A DNA stretch of 64,000 bases from Candidatus Zhuqueibacterota bacterium (GTDB taxonomy: Bacteria; Zhuqueibacterota; Zhuqueibacteria; Oceanimicrobiales; Oceanimicrobiaceae): contig JAJDAD010000033.1 of the NCBI GenBank assembly GCA_029262055.1, forward strand, positions 1 to 64,000, read 5' to 3'. Positions 1-8,948 of this stretch are shown in pieces (the stretch's first letter is position 1; each line of letters begins with the position of its first letter). Under the pieces are notes generated by a model. The model did not search any database. It saw nothing but the letters and a program-made list of their open reading frames with translations, and was not told where the DNA came from. Position numbers and translations under genes: made by a program.

Positions 1-1
1 G

Positions 2-242
2 CTCTGCCTGTCGATGACCGGTCACACAATTGGTGCAGCAACCCATCGGGCTTTCGAGCAGAGCGGTAAAACGCCAAACGCAATTCAGTCCGACAATGGC
101 AGTTGCTATATCAGCAGTGAGTATCGAGCCCTGCTATCGAATCATCGAACAAAGAAAACGTAAATTAGAAAAAGCCAGAAAAAAACGTATTCAGCAAAAC
201 ACCATTCGATTCGTCAATCAACAAGAAATGCAAATACCATAA
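2..242 (+). pseudogene. Decayed IS3-type transposase (integrase core remnant)
   Basis: From base 2 to a stop at 161-163 one frame reads a piece of an rve integrase core, including the typical stretch IQSDNGSCYISSEY around the second catalytic Asp. A second frame continues to 242 with a basic tail (KRKLEKARKKRIQQN) of the kind that ends IS3-family OrfB transposases. The two parts lie in different frames and the conserved segment with the catalytic Glu is missing, so this is an internally deleted, inactive remnant. The 5' part lies outside the window. The IS3 assignment is inference from motif style; another DDE family with an rve core is possible. Confidence 0.7.
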
Positions 243-446
243 GGCGGCATAAGTCCCTAACTTAAATTTTTCAAAATGTGCGGTTTTTGGCTGAAACAAT
301 TGGGCCGGGTATTAAGCTTCTCTTGTGATGAACATTTTGACGGTTGGGCAAGTTGAATTAGTCAATAGTCACTTCCTCGTAGCGTGTTAGTCTAGCATGC
401 GTATTTCTACTTTGCGGATCCTAAACAAAAGACTCGGACATCGAGC

Positions 447-2369
447 ATGATCAAGTACTCTTTACATCTGGTTTTCGTCGTTTGCCGCTCCATACTTATA
501 TCTGCTCTGGTTTGGCAAACTACGTTTTCGATGGAGTCCGACATCTATGAAAGAGGGCAGGCAGCACGAAAAATGGGCAACTGGGAAAATGCGCTGAAGA
601 TTTGGTCCACAGCACTAGACTCGGTTGCTAACGATGCAGCAACTGATCCCCGGGTCGGAATCGGTTTCATTGAGCTGGCCACAGAAAAGGAAGCTGCACA
701 GTATTATGAGCAGGCAAGCATTGAGTACCTGCGCAGTTTGACCCGGGCAGACCCAAAGCAGCATCATGCTTCTCTGCGTGAGGAGATCCTGCGATTAGCC
801 CCGGTTCTTGATGTTGATACGGCAACGTTGTGGCATGAGAGGCTGGAGAGGGGGGACCGGGCCTTGGGTGGTGAGTTCAAAGCTTTTTGGATGACAAGGG
901 ATCCGATCCCGACCACGATAGTTAACGAGAGACTCATCGAGCACTGGGAACGCATCGCCATAGCCAGAAAGCAATTCAATGCGGCAAAGACCACGGTTTA
1001 TGGGACGGATGATCGTGGTCTGGTCTTCGTGAAATATGGTGCACCGGATGCCCGCTATGCAGGCAAGCTGGGGCTTGACCAGCTTGAGATCATGCGCTGG
1101 CTGGATGATTTTCTGGTGCGCCAGGAAGTCTTACGATTCAATTCCAAACCTGAATATGAGATTTGGCATTACTTTTCTCTGCAGGAGGATGAAACGACAC
1201 TCTTCCTGTTCGGAAAAAAAAGAGGGTTTGGCAAGTATGGCCTACGCTATGGCATTGAGGAGTTTATCCCGGGGAACGCTTTCAGGCGCAGCAGCGCTCG
1301 AGCCGCCGCCGGTGTCTTGCCTGGCGGAATGCTGCAATTGATGTACTACAGTGAGCTAAGAGGAATAGATAGCCATTATCAGGATCGATTTAAGGCAGTT
1401 GAAACGCAGTGGCTTAATTCACGCGGCTCCGGCCGGCTGGGGCCGGACCGGGAGGTCGTTCTGGGGACGTTAGGCTATTACAAAAGCGTTGACCAGGGTG
1501 TCCTCAACTTCAAATATCTGCCCCTGGATAGAACCAGCGTGTTTGATGCGTTTGAACCACTCTACCTCAATTATAAGACATTTCGCTATCTTAGCCCGGA
1601 AAACCGTCCACGGTTGAGCATCATGGTTGTATCTGGGAATGCTACGCGGGAGGCAGGCTTTGCCGTCCCCTTCTTCACACCGTCCAAAAGGACAAAATTC
1701 AAACACAGGCACATTCTCATTCAATACGGCCAGGAGTGGGAGCGGAATGAGATAGCGTTGATGTATCCAGATCTGCACAATCACAACACGTCCGTGTTCG
1801 ATTCTTTGCAGAATGCGGACAAGCACTTGTACAGTCTGACAGCCGAAAGGGTCATCCTCGATGTACGAAAATCGGAGCTGAGCCGGGCCGATCTGCCTGA
1901 CACAGCGAAAGTCGTAGGTGTACAGTCCGTGTTCCTGGGCGACCTACAATCTCTCGATAGCGATTCCAGCAGGTTCCAGGTTAGCGATCTGATAGTTGGG
2001 AAAGACACACCTGAAGATGTGTCAAACGAATTCACGTACCCATTCCCGGTTATCCCTAGCGACCCGGTTAAATCAGATTCGGTCAAAGTGTACTTCCAGA
2101 TCTACCATTTGGCGCTGACGGACAACGAGTCAGCCGTGCGGTTAGAGTGTGAAATGAAGGCCCTTAAAAGGTCCGGTAAGCTTGACAAGAAGACGGAGCG
2201 GCTCAAGAAGACGTTTGACCCGGTTCTTTCCGCTGCCACGACAGACCAGGTAATTGCACTGAACATCTCGAATCTCAAAACGGGCAGGTACGAACTCAGT
2301 ATGAAAATAAGAAGTAAGACGGCGAAACGAGAGATCATTCGAAAAAGCGTGTTTCGCATCGCACGCTAG
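447..2369 (+). CDS. GWxTD domain-containing secreted protein
   Basis: This 640-residue protein begins with a hydrophobic signal peptide (about residues 1-28), followed by a helical, TPR-like region to about residue 110. A GWxTD-type domain follows, recognised by FWMTRDPIPTTIVNE, the helix HWERIAIARKQF, and YGTDDRGLVFVKYGAPD near residues 184-200. In the family this last motif is GW.TDRGRVYI.YGPPD. GWxTD proteins are common in Calditrichota, KSB1, Acidobacteriota and Gemmatimonadota and are predicted to act in the envelope, but their biochemical role is unknown. The gene stands alone, 40 bases before the convergent LOG gene. The second half (about 330-640) is mainly beta-rich and I do not recognise it. 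Confidence 0.85.
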   Translation: MIKYSLHLVFVVCRSILISALVWQTTFSMESDIYERGQAARKMGNWENALKIWSTALDSVANDAATDPRVGIGFIELATEKEAAQYYEQASIEYLRSLTRADPKQHHASLREEILRLAPVLDVDTATLWHERLERGDRALGGEFKAFWMTRDPIPTTIVNERLIEHWERIAIARKQFNAAKTTVYGTDDRGLVFVKYGAPDARYAGKLGLDQLEIMRWLDDFLVRQEVLRFNSKPEYEIWHYFSLQEDETTLFLFGKKRGFGKYGLRYGIEEFIPGNAFRRSSARAAAGVLPGGMLQLMYYSELRGIDSHYQDRFKAVETQWLNSRGSGRLGPDREVVLGTLGYYKSVDQGVLNFKYLPLDRTSVFDAFEPLYLNYKTFRYLSPENRPRLSIMVVSGNATREAGFAVPFFTPSKRTKFKHRHILIQYGQEWERNEIALMYPDLHNHNTSVFDSLQNADKHLYSLTAERVILDVRKSELSRADLPDTAKVVGVQSVFLGDLQSLDSDSSRFQVSDLIVGKDTPEDVSNEFTYPFPVIPSDPVKSDSVKVYFQIYHLALTDNESAVRLECEMKALKRSGKLDKKTERLKKTFDPVLSAATTDQVIALNISNLKTGRYELSMKIRSKTAKREIIRKSVFRIAR

Positions 2370-2408
2370 ATGCGGTGGTTTGGCACCAGCTATCGGTTTC
2401 CGGCACTG

Positions 2409-3002
2409 TCAGCCCCTGTCGCGCACCGGCCAGCTGTCGGATTGCGGCGGCTGATGGTTCTCAAAACGAACGAGGAGGGTGGCTGGATTGGCTTCGACAT
2501 GCAGGATAGAGCGATTCTCCCTCGAGACAAATCCTTGCTCGACAGCATGATCCAGAAAGCGCACCAGGTCGTTGAAGTATCCGCTTACATTCAGCAGGCC
2601 GCACGGCTTGCTGTGCAGCCCCAACTGCGCCCAGGTCAAAACTTCAAACAATTCCTCGAATGTGCCCAAACCACCCGGCATGGCAATGAAAGCATCAGCC
2701 AGCTCAGCCATGGCCATTTTCCGCTCGTGCATGGAATCTACCACCGTGAGTTCCGTAAGTCCTTGATGGGCGACCTCTTTGCGCACGAGAAATTCCGGCA
2801 TGACGCCGGTGACCTTTCCTCCGGCTGCAAGCGCTGCGTCAGCTATTGCTCCCATTAGTCCGATTTGCGCTCCGCCGTAAACCAGGCCTATTTGTTTTTC
2901 CGCAAGCAAGCGGCCGAGCGCATCGGCTTGTTGCAGGAAAGCGGGTTCAGTCCCGGCACTGGAACCACAGTAGACGCAGATATTTTTCAAATCGTCAGAC
3001 AT
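2409..3002 (-). CDS. LOG-family protein (cytokinin-riboside-monophosphate phosphoribohydrolase type)
   Basis: LOG proteins cleave the N-glycosidic bond of nucleoside 5'-monophosphates (AMP or N6-modified AMP) in the cytoplasm. The sequence shows the Rossmann-like N terminus ICVYCGSSAG, the motif VYGGAQIGLMG, the catalytic Arg/Lys stretch MHERKMAM and the family signature PGGLGTFEE. About 197 residues is the usual length. I chose the ATG at 3002 (MSDDLKNICVYC) over an in-frame ATG at 3014 because GGGG lies just upstream and family members start close to the first beta strand. The C-terminal tail after about residue 180 is Pro/Arg-rich and unlike the family. It is convergent with the GWxTD gene. 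Confidence 0.88.
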   Translation of the reverse strand: MSDDLKNICVYCGSSAGTEPAFLQQADALGRLLAEKQIGLVYGGAQIGLMGAIADAALAAGGKVTGVMPEFLVRKEVAHQGLTELTVVDSMHERKMAMAELADAFIAMPGGLGTFEELFEVLTWAQLGLHSKPCGLLNVSGYFNDLVRFLDHAVEQGFVSRENRSILHVEANPATLLVRFENHQPPQSDSWPVRDRG

Positions 3003-3119
3003 AAGACCCCACATTTTTCATTTTGACTCAGGTGGATGATTGAGATTTGTGAATGGACCTGCCTTCGAAATAACGCAGGCTGTATTTCCTCAATGCGCCA
3101 GGTTTTAGGACATTTCCCG

Positions 3120-3515
3120 GACTTGAGTGCTACACGCTTCGGAATCCGGCGTTCATTATGACCTCAGATGTCTGATCACCCCGGGCTTCCGAGGACTCCG
3201 AGCCTCTGAATACCCCACGCTTCGGAAGCTCCGGCTTCATCATGGCCAGGCTTCAGGAGGGTCTACGCTCCCGGAATAGTCCCGCCGCACACAGCCTTGG
3301 TTCTCCGGCCGTGACTGCCCCCGTGGCTTCAGAATATCACAGGTCGTTTGTCCGCCCAGGCTTTGGTGTCATAATAGTCCCGACCTCTGAGTAGCCCCGG
3401 ACCTCTGAATAGGTCTGGGTTTTCTGGATAGCTCCTGGCTTCTGAATGGATCCGAGCTTCTGGATAGCTCCCGGCCCTGAATAGCTCCGGGCTTCAGCTC
3501 GGAGGACGAAAAGAC
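3120..3515. repeat. Degenerate tandem repeat, about 18-22 base unit
   Basis: A non-coding stretch contains many diverged copies of a unit resembling CCGGGCTTCTGAATAGCTC, clearest between about 3380 and 3500, where near-copies follow each other every 17-22 bases. The last unit (CCGGGCTTCAGCTCGG, 3488-3503) is one mismatch from the REP-like palindrome GGGCTTCAGCCC found on the other side of the neighbouring RAYT gene. An open frame over the repeat on the minus strand (3337-3519) encodes only an imperfect 6-7 residue repeat and is probably not a gene. The array may consist of decayed REP-type elements; this is inference. Confidence 0.65.
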
Positions 3516-3530
3516 CCAAACGTCAGCCCA

Positions 3531-3542
3531 GGGCTTTAGCCC
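3531..3542. repeat. REP-like palindrome at the 3' end of the RAYT gene
   Basis: GGGCTTTAGCCC is a 5-bp inverted repeat with a TT loop. It contains the TAA stop codon (minus strand) of the adjacent RAYT gene. Related palindromes lie on the 5' side of the same gene. Confidence 0.6.
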
Positions 3543-3979
3543 GCATCCTCTCCCAGAATCTGAAACCCATATCGCTTCATAAACAACTCATATTCCTCCG
3601 CAAAACCCTTCACGCGATGATGCTCCTCCTGACTCTTGATGTATTCACGCACTCTTGGCACAGCCGATCTGCTGACCGACAGCCCCATATATTCATTTTG
3701 CCAACAAAATCTCGTTTTCGTCAGTTGGTTCGCATTGACCCAATGTGAAGATTCCCCTTTCAGAGCCTGAGCCACCTCCGCAATGGTCTGGCTGGCGTTC
3801 AAAGATATCAACGTGTGCACGTGTTCACTGTAGCCATTGATGAAATCCAGGTGAATTCCTTTTTTCTTGGCGTTTTGCCGAATGTGTTGAAAGACCGGTT
3901 GCCGGACTTGTTTTGTCAGAAATGGGTGGCGGTTCTTTGTTGCCCAAATCAGGTGGATCCAGACGTTGATGTAAGACAT
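3536..3979 (-). CDS. REP-associated tyrosine transposase (IS200/IS605-like, Y1 HUH)
   Basis: RAYTs are single-domain HUH nucleases that bind and nick REP palindromes as single-stranded DNA. The 147-residue protein shows the family opening (VWIHLIWATKNR), the HUH-type metal motif HVH at residues 53-55 and the nucleophile helix VREYIKSQEEHH with the candidate catalytic Tyr at 113. All key residues are present and the frame is intact, so it could be active. The ATG at 3979 is preceded by GGGAGG at good spacing; the in-frame GTG at 3985 overlaps that ribosome binding site and is rejected. The gene is bracketed by REP-like palindromes (3531-3542, 4001-4014, 4045-4056) and borders a degenerate tandem repeat. 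Confidence 0.9.
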   Translation of the reverse strand: MSYINVWIHLIWATKNRHPFLTKQVRQPVFQHIRQNAKKKGIHLDFINGYSEHVHTLISLNASQTIAEVAQALKGESSHWVNANQLTKTRFCWQNEYMGLSVSRSAVPRVREYIKSQEEHHRVKGFAEEYELFMKRYGFQILGEDAG

Positions 3980-4000
3980 TTGCACCTCCCTTCATCATTC

Positions 4001-4079
4001 GGGGATGAATCCCCGGTGGTTGGTTCTGTTCGTTTGTTTTCTCCGGGCTGAAGCCCAATGCTATTCAGCAGCCCGGGCT
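4001..4079. repeat. Cluster of REP-like palindromes upstream of the RAYT gene
   Basis: Three short perfect palindromes lie here: GGGGATGAATCCCC (4001-4014), GGGCTGAAGCCC (4045-4056) and AGCCCGGGCT (4070-4079). The first two have 5-6 bp stems with a GA loop, like the GGGCTTTAGCCC element at the gene's other end. They are the expected substrates of the neighbouring RAYT. Binding is inferred, not shown. Confidence 0.6.
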
Positions 4080-4131
4080 ATTTAAAGCGCAAGCCATTGG
4101 GAAGCGCGGGCGATTTAGCTTTGTCGGGTGC

Positions 4132-4905
4132 TTAGCCCATCGCCAGACATGCCTGTGCGGCCAGAAAAATCAGGCTCCTGCGCAGTTCAGATTGCCTGGT
4201 CCAGCCACGACTTTCCCAGTCAGGGCCGCTCAGATCGTCACCACTGTACAAGATTTGGCCCAGGGCAACGCCGCGGAATTCAGCGACGGCGAGTAAGGCG
4301 GCCGCTTCCATTTCTACGGCGAGACAGCCTTCTGATTTGCGTAAAGCCACTTTGTCACGCGTTTCGCGGTAGAAGGCGTCGGTGGTCCAGGTCTTGGCAA
4401 GACGGTAGGGGGCTTTCCTCTGATCGAGTGTCGTTTGGATTGCCGTGAGAGCCGCAGGATTGACGACAACTTCGCGGGCAGGCGCCAGGTAGTGGTAAGA
4501 TGTTCCTTCATCGCGCACTGCAGAGGCAACCACAAGCAGCTCTCCCAGTGCTACATCCCTGGCCAGAACACCAGCTCCGCCGCAAGCGACGAATTTCCTA
4601 CAGCCGAGGGCAATGAGTTCCTCCAACTGCCCGGCCGCCATTGGAGCGCCCACACCTGGGTGACACAGTGCGACTTTCCCGTATTCGGTGTCGAGGGTGA
4701 ACACCAGGTTTGGGCCGATTTCGGTCTTTAGTTTTGTCTCTCTCCTGGCTGTGCCTTCTTGATGCAACTTGTTAATTTGTTCGTTGAAGAATGACAACAC
4801 GCAGTGCTGCGGGAGATCGGCGGATTTTACAAGCCTCTGTGGCGCAATCACAGCCGTTTTGGCGTGATCGAATTCCAGGATGGGGACTTTCTGCTTCTTC
4901 AGCAT
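4132..4905 (-). CDS. Nucleoside phosphorylase (uridine phosphorylase-like)
   Basis: A cytoplasmic NP-I family enzyme that would release the base from a nucleoside with phosphate, giving ribose 1-phosphate. The 257-residue protein shows the order expected for the PNP_UDP_1 fold: GVGAPMAAGQLEELIALG (phosphate and base site region), FVACGGAGVLARDVALGELLV, and the ribose-binding signature LAVEMEAAALLAVAEF. GDDLSGPDWESRGW near the C terminus is typical of uridine-phosphorylase-like members of unassigned specificity. The substrate base cannot be read from the sequence. Its stop lies just beyond the REP-like cluster. No strong ribosome binding site was seen for the ATG at 4905. Confidence 0.85.
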   Translation of the reverse strand: MLKKQKVPILEFDHAKTAVIAPQRLVKSADLPQHCVLSFFNEQINKLHQEGTARRETKLKTEIGPNLVFTLDTEYGKVALCHPGVGAPMAAGQLEELIALGCRKFVACGGAGVLARDVALGELLVVASAVRDEGTSYHYLAPAREVVVNPAALTAIQTTLDQRKAPYRLAKTWTTDAFYRETRDKVALRKSEGCLAVEMEAAALLAVAEFRGVALGQILYSGDDLSGPDWESRGWTRQSELRRSLIFLAAQACLAMG

Positions 4906-5403
4906 AGCTTTCGTAAGGTGGTCCTTGATAGGTGGCTTTTCAAAAAATCTACGGTCCGGCCCGAAAGCGGATCCACGGGTTCGATAAGGAGGGAGTGGCC
5001 GCCGCTCTTCAAACCATCCAGAGTTGAGTCGTCGATATTCCTGTAGGGCATCTCAGCGCCAGTGATTGAGAATACATGAATTGAGTAATAACAACGCGAC
5101 CATTTACCCGCAGCCGCAAGCGGAAGAGACTGGGGTCACAAGAAAGCACATGGCCTGTTAATGGTGAGCTCTGGCTTTGCCCTTTGCATCAAAGATTAGT
5201 GGAATTTTGTGCAAGTTGCAAAGGTTTTAGACTTGCAACGACGAGCATTTGAAATTCCTTGATGATTTGCATTTTCTACTGTAGCTTATCCTGTGGTGTA
5301 AGGCCCAAATCGGGGATGCTTAATTTTTGACACTCCTGTGATACTTTTGTGATCCTGGTTTCGTTTAATTGAAATGACAGCTCAAATGAACCCGAGGACA
5401 AAA
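4906..5403. other. Intergenic region, no gene seen
   Basis: This stretch separates the divergent nucleoside phosphorylase and MsrAB genes and must hold both promoters. The only structure noted is an inverted repeat GTTGCAA (5215-5221) / TTGCAAC (5233-5239) with an 11-base spacer. Confidence 0.5.
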
Positions 5404-6465
5404 ATGAAATATATTCAAAGTCTATTTGTTGTAGGTGCGTTCCTTGCGATTGGCTGTTCGCCCGGTACAACGCAGCCAAAGCTTGAAAAGGCAACGTTTG
5501 CAGGAGGGTGCTTTTGGTGCATGGAGCATCCTTTCGAACATCTGGAGGGTGTGCATGCGGTTATTTCCGGTTATACGGGTGGCGCCAAGGTGGATCCCTC
5601 ATACAAAGAAGTGGCCTCCGGTAGGACGGATCACCTAGAGGCGGTACAGATTAGTTTTGACCCGCAGAAAATCAGCTATCAGGAATTGCTTGACGTTTAC
5701 TGGCGGCAATTTGATCCAACGGACGCGGGTGGATCCTTTGTCGACCGTGGTCCGCAGTACACTTCCGGAGTGTTTTATCACAATGAGAAGCAGCGTGTCC
5801 TGGCCGAAGCATCGAAGAAAAAGCTGAGCGATTCCGGCGTCTTTGACAGGCAGATTGTCACACCTATTCGCGCGGCCGAGGCGTTCTACGCTGCTGAAGG
5901 CTACCATCAGGACTATTACAAGAAGAACCCGCGTAACTACAAACGCTATCGTTCCGGTTCGGGACGAGATCAATTCATCAAAAAAGTTTGGGGCGATATG
6001 GACAAATCTAAACACAACAACGGCCACAGCTACTCCAAGCCTTCTGACGAGGAGTTGCGCAAAGAACTCACGCCATTGCAATACCAGGTAACTCAACATG
6101 AGGGGACCGAAAGACCATTCAGCAACGAATACTGGAACAACAAGGAAGAGGGCATCTACGTGGACGTCGTTTCGGGTGAGCCGCTGTTCAGTTCAACAGA
6201 TAAGTTCAAATCCGGGACCGGCTGGCCGAGCTTTACCAGGCCGTTGCAGGAAGAGAATGTGTTGGAGAAAGTCGACCGCAGTCTGTTTGTGGCCCGCACT
6301 GAGGTGCGCAGCAAATACGGTGACTCTCACCTTGGCCATGTTTTTAACGACGGCCCTAAGCCCACAGGTCTGAGATATTGCATCAATTCTGCTTCACTTC
6401 GTTTTATCCGGAAGGACAACCTGAAAGAGGAAGGGTATGCAGAGTACCTAAAGCTATTTGAATAG
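5404..6465 (+). CDS. msrAB: Bifunctional peptide-methionine sulfoxide reductase, lipoprotein MsrAB
   Basis: Repairs both S- (MsrA) and R- (MsrB) methionine sulfoxide in proteins. The predicted lipobox (LAIGC, Cys18) places it on the envelope. The MsrA domain follows with catalytic GCFWC (Cys36/Cys39). The MsrB domain comes next ([17 protein letters not shown]) and ends with the catalytic Cys326 in [11 protein letters not shown]. The CxxC zinc motifs of many MsrB proteins are absent (VSGEPLFSS instead) and GTGWPSF has Thr where some enzymes have a resolving Cys, so this is a zinc-free MsrB form. The ATG at 5404 follows GAGGAC at good spacing; an upstream in-frame ATG (5374) would bury the signal peptide. 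A terminator follows. Confidence 0.95.
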   Translation: MKYIQSLFVVGAFLAIGCSPGTTQPKLEKATFAGGCFWCMEHPFEHLEGVHAVISGYTGGAKVDPSYKEVASGRTDHLEAVQISFDPQKISYQELLDVYWRQFDPTDAGGSFVDRGPQYTSGVFYHNEKQRVLAEASKKKLSDSGVFDRQIVTPIRAAEAFYAAEGYHQDYYKKNPRNYKRYRSGSGRDQFIKKVWGDMDKSKHNNGHSYSKPSDEELRKELTPLQYQVTQHEGTERPFSNEYWNNKEEGIYVDVVSGEPLFSSTDKFKSGTGWPSFTRPLQEENVLEKVDRSLFVARTEVRSKYGDSHLGHVFNDGPKPTGLRYCINSASLRFIRKDNLKEEGYAEYLKLFE

Positions 6466-6486
6466 AAACGTCGTCGTTCAGTTTTG

Positions 6487-6520
6487 ACCCCGGGATTTGT
6501 TTGGAATTCCGGGGTTTCTT
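6487..6520 (+). terminator. Rho-independent terminator of msrAB
   Basis: The stem ACCCCGG (6487-6493) pairs with CCGGGGT (6509-6515), with further A-T and G-T pairs inside, followed by TTTCTTGTTT. It lies about 20 bases after the stop codon. Confidence 0.75.
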
Positions 6521-6683
6521 GTTTGGAGGAAGAATGGATGTGAATGGCAACCACAGACGACCAGAGGGACGCCGGGCGCTCTGCACATATTTTCCCGCCT
6601 GACCTGGCGGAAACCACCGCCGGTGCTCATCTAAAGACGGGTGAGTTTGGCTGGGAAGATAAGGAGAAGACAGGAGGGGAAAC

Positions 6684-6715
6684 AAAAAAGGCTGCCCGAC
6701 GCGTCAGGCAGCCTT
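6684..6715 (-). terminator. Rho-independent terminator of the DUF2934 gene
   Basis: A perfect 9-bp stem, AAGGCTGCC (6688-6696) with GGCAGCCTT (6707-6715), is followed on the minus strand by six T residues (A run at 6684-6689). It lies about 30 bases after the stop of the minus-strand gene. Confidence 0.85.
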
Positions 6716-6744
6716 AAGGCTTAGTCAAAAATCGCGTACACCAT

Positions 6745-7059
6745 TTACGCGGTCAGTTCTTGTTCGGCCTCCAACCAGTCCTGCATCGCATTACCGTGAA
6801 CACCACCTCGGTGCAAGTAGAGTTCGAACGCGCGTTGCCGAATCTCTGATTCGTTCGGAACTATGGTTACCTTCCGGACTGTTCTAGCCCGGCCGTTGGC
6901 CTTTTTGGCGGTCGTCTTTTTAGCTACGGTCGTCTTCTTTGCAGCGCTAGTCTTCGCGGCTACTGTCTTCTTGACGGTGACTTTCTTGGCGACTGCCTTC
7001 CTGGGAGTGCTCTTTTTGGGGGCTACTCCTTTCGTCGTTTTTTTTGTTTCTGTACTCAC
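6745..7059 (-). CDS. Lysine-rich histone H1-like tail fused to a DUF2934 domain
   Basis: About 104 residues. The first two thirds is a low-complexity Lys/Ala/Thr/Val tail with repeated AKKT and KKTV motifs, like bacterial histone H1-type DNA-binding tails. The C-terminal 33 residues (EIRQRAFELYLHRGG ... DWLEAEQEL) match the DUF2934 pattern. The start is taken as GTG at 7059 because GGAGGTG lies at the right distance; an in-frame ATG at 7095 lies upstream of that site. The likely role is nucleoid or nucleic-acid binding, which is inference from composition. The gene is monocistronic with its own terminator. Confidence 0.85.
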   Translation of the reverse strand: MSTETKKTTKGVAPKKSTPRKAVAKKVTVKKTVAAKTSAAKKTTVAKKTTAKKANGRARTVRKVTIVPNESEIRQRAFELYLHRGGVHGNAMQDWLEAEQELTA

Positions 7060-7362
7060 GTTACTAACACCTCCATGATAACTACTAGTGTACAATTACT
7101 TTGATTTTGCAATGGCGGCAAGGATAGTGAATAAACCTGCAAAAGTCAAGTGACATTTCCACAATTTTTCGGCAGATTTTGAAGATCATTTAGCGAAGTT
7201 ACAAACTCCAAATCTTCCGTCCGCTATGCAGCCGGCGTATTCATGAGTCCCAATTCGGCTGTAAGTCCGACAGTTTCTCATTTGGTAGGATGAACGATGG
7301 GAGCGGTACAATAGGAGAATGGCGCTTGTGCAATGGAAAATCGGGGGATAGTGGCGGCTCAC

Positions 7363-7599
7363 TTAGCCGGCATAACAGGGTGTGGTACAAACAGGGGATT
7401 CAGCCGCATCTTGTCCGGGGTTGTGAGGTTCGAATCTCAAGTAAAGGTATTTGCCACGACTAAACAATGAAACCAGCTCCCAGTTTCCATCAACTCTGTG
7501 GTTCACCCGCAAGCTGATTTCTTCTTTTAATGCTTCGGAAGATCTGAAATCGGGCAGAACGATTTTCTCTTCTTCAGACTGAGTGGAACCGGTGTTCAT
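7363..7599 (-). CDS. Small hypothetical protein
   Basis: A 78-residue frame with an acidic N terminus (SEEEKIVLPDF) and a plausible beta-rich centre (GNWELVSLFSRGKYLYLRFEP). I do not recognise the family. The ribosome binding site is weak. The gene lies 126 bases downstream of pdxB on the same strand. A tRNA-like T-loop string inside it is discussed under rejected items. Confidence 0.4.
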   Translation of the reverse strand: MNTGSTQSEEEKIVLPDFRSSEALKEEISLRVNHRVDGNWELVSLFSRGKYLYLRFEPHNPGQDAAESPVCTTPCYAG

Positions 7600-7724
7600 G
7601 GTGTCGGAACTCGGATATGAGGTGAATGCTTAACAGGCGTTATTCATTAGACAGCCGAACGGCAAGAAAAGTTGTCCAAACTTTTAAGTTATTTTGAATA
7701 GTCGAGGTTTCCGGGCGCTGAGGA

Positions 7725-8870
7725 TCAGTTCGCACTGCGCTGGCGAAAACCAAGCGCCCGGAGAGTCGGTGCAAGGTGTGATAGCGGTGGTGGTAATGCG
7801 ATTTCAGTTGTAGAAAACTCCCGTCGTACACCGTACTTCTGCCGCAACTCCGCGAAGCGAGACGCCAAACTGGCCGGCTGTGCTGCCGCAGTTCGCAGGC
7901 TGTGGTCGTCTGATTCTATGTCGTAGAAGTTTCTTACCAACTCTCGAAGAAGCTGTTGTAAGTTATGCCGTGCCTGCGCCTGCAGAGCAGGAACGGCACG
8001 CGCGGGTTCCATGTCCGAACTGATCTCCGCGGACACTCCCAGGAAGTTGCACGCCGCCGCATGAATCATCGCAGTGGCCCGTACTTTTCCATCATAGGAG
8101 TAGCCAGCAATATGCGGCGTAGCTATCTCGGACATTTGGATCAATTCGGGATCGACCTTCGGTTCATTTTCCCAAACATCGAGAATGGCCGCGCGCAATC
8201 TGTGTTCTTTCAGCGCTTGTTTCAGGCTGCTGCCGTCGACGACCCCGCCACGGGAAGTGTTGAGCAGGATACAAGATGGGGAAAGTTGGCGCAAACAGGT
8301 TTCATCTATCAAATGGCAAGTCGCATCTGCGCCGGTGAATGTCAAGGGTACGTGCAAAGTCAGAAGGTCAGCCTGGTACAACTCCTCAAAAGGCCGGAAT
8401 TGCGCGCCGCCTGACAACCGTTCCTGCGGCGGGTCATTTTGCAGGACCCGCATGCCCAAGGCCTGACATATCCGGACGACTTTACTACCCACCGCGCCGA
8501 CGCCGACCACGCCGATGCACTTACTTTGTAGAGAAATATTTTGCCGGTGGGCGATCTCCAAGAGCGCCGCCAGAACATATTCCGCAACCGATCTTGAATT
8601 GGCCCCCGGCGCACTGGCAAAAACGATCCCTTGTTCCGCAAGATAGGCCGTGTCCACGTGGTCAATGCCCGCGGTCGCGGAGGCCACAAAACGGACTCGG
8701 CTTCCGGTCAGAAGTTCGTGCCCTACTTTGGTCTCTGACCGGACTAGCAAAATATCTGCGTCGCGCACAAAAGCAGGCTGCAGTTCACGGCTGTCAAAAA
8801 GCCGGACCTGACCAAACTGTGAGAAAGAAGATTCAACCCGGGGGATTTTTGCGTCAGCGCAAATGAGCAT
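7725..8870 (-). CDS. pdxB: 4-phosphoerythronate dehydrogenase (PdxB)
   Basis: Oxidises 4-phospho-D-erythronate with NAD in the DXP-dependent route to pyridoxal 5'-phosphate. The sequence has the 2-hydroxyacid dehydrogenase fold with the nucleotide loop GVVGVGAVGSKV and the catalytic triad Arg207 (NTSRGG), Glu234 (DVWENEP) and His253 (TPHIAGYSYDGK), near the positions in Escherichia coli PdxB. TPHIAGYSYDGK and a C-terminal extension of about 100 residues (PdxB dimerisation domain) separate it from SerA and other relatives. The ATG at 8870 aligns with the usual N terminus (MLICADAKIP); a TTG at 8897 in frame is the alternative. No other pdx gene is nearby. A possible structured leader lies upstream. 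Confidence 0.9.
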   Translation of the reverse strand: MLICADAKIPRVESSFSQFGQVRLFDSRELQPAFVRDADILLVRSETKVGHELLTGSRVRFVASATAGIDHVDTAYLAEQGIVFASAPGANSRSVAEYVLAALLEIAHRQNISLQSKCIGVVGVGAVGSKVVRICQALGMRVLQNDPPQERLSGGAQFRPFEELYQADLLTLHVPLTFTGADATCHLIDETCLRQLSPSCILLNTSRGGVVDGSSLKQALKEHRLRAAILDVWENEPKVDPELIQMSEIATPHIAGYSYDGKVRATAMIHAAACNFLGVSAEISSDMEPARAVPALQAQARHNLQQLLRELVRNFYDIESDDHSLRTAAAQPASLASRFAELRQKYGVRREFSTTEIALPPPLSHLAPTLRALGFRQRSAN

Positions 8871-8948
8871 GGGCAGGTGCTTTGTCGTGGCTGGCAATCA
8901 TGGGCATAACGTGCGGCTTTCTGAGGTCATTTGCAACTCAATTAAGGA

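Noticed and set aside
2370-2858. 162-codon open frame on the plus strand
   Set aside because: It lies antisense over the LOG-family gene, whose motifs are clear on the minus strand.
3337-3519. 60-codon minus-strand frame with short amino-acid repeats
   Set aside because: It is a translation of the degenerate DNA repeat; there is no ribosome binding site and no protein-like sequence.
7421-7445. tRNA-like T-loop string GGTTCGAATCTC
   Set aside because: The T stem does not pair properly and no acceptor, D or anticodon arm can be built around it; the stretch is better read as part of the small minus-strand frame at 7363-7599.
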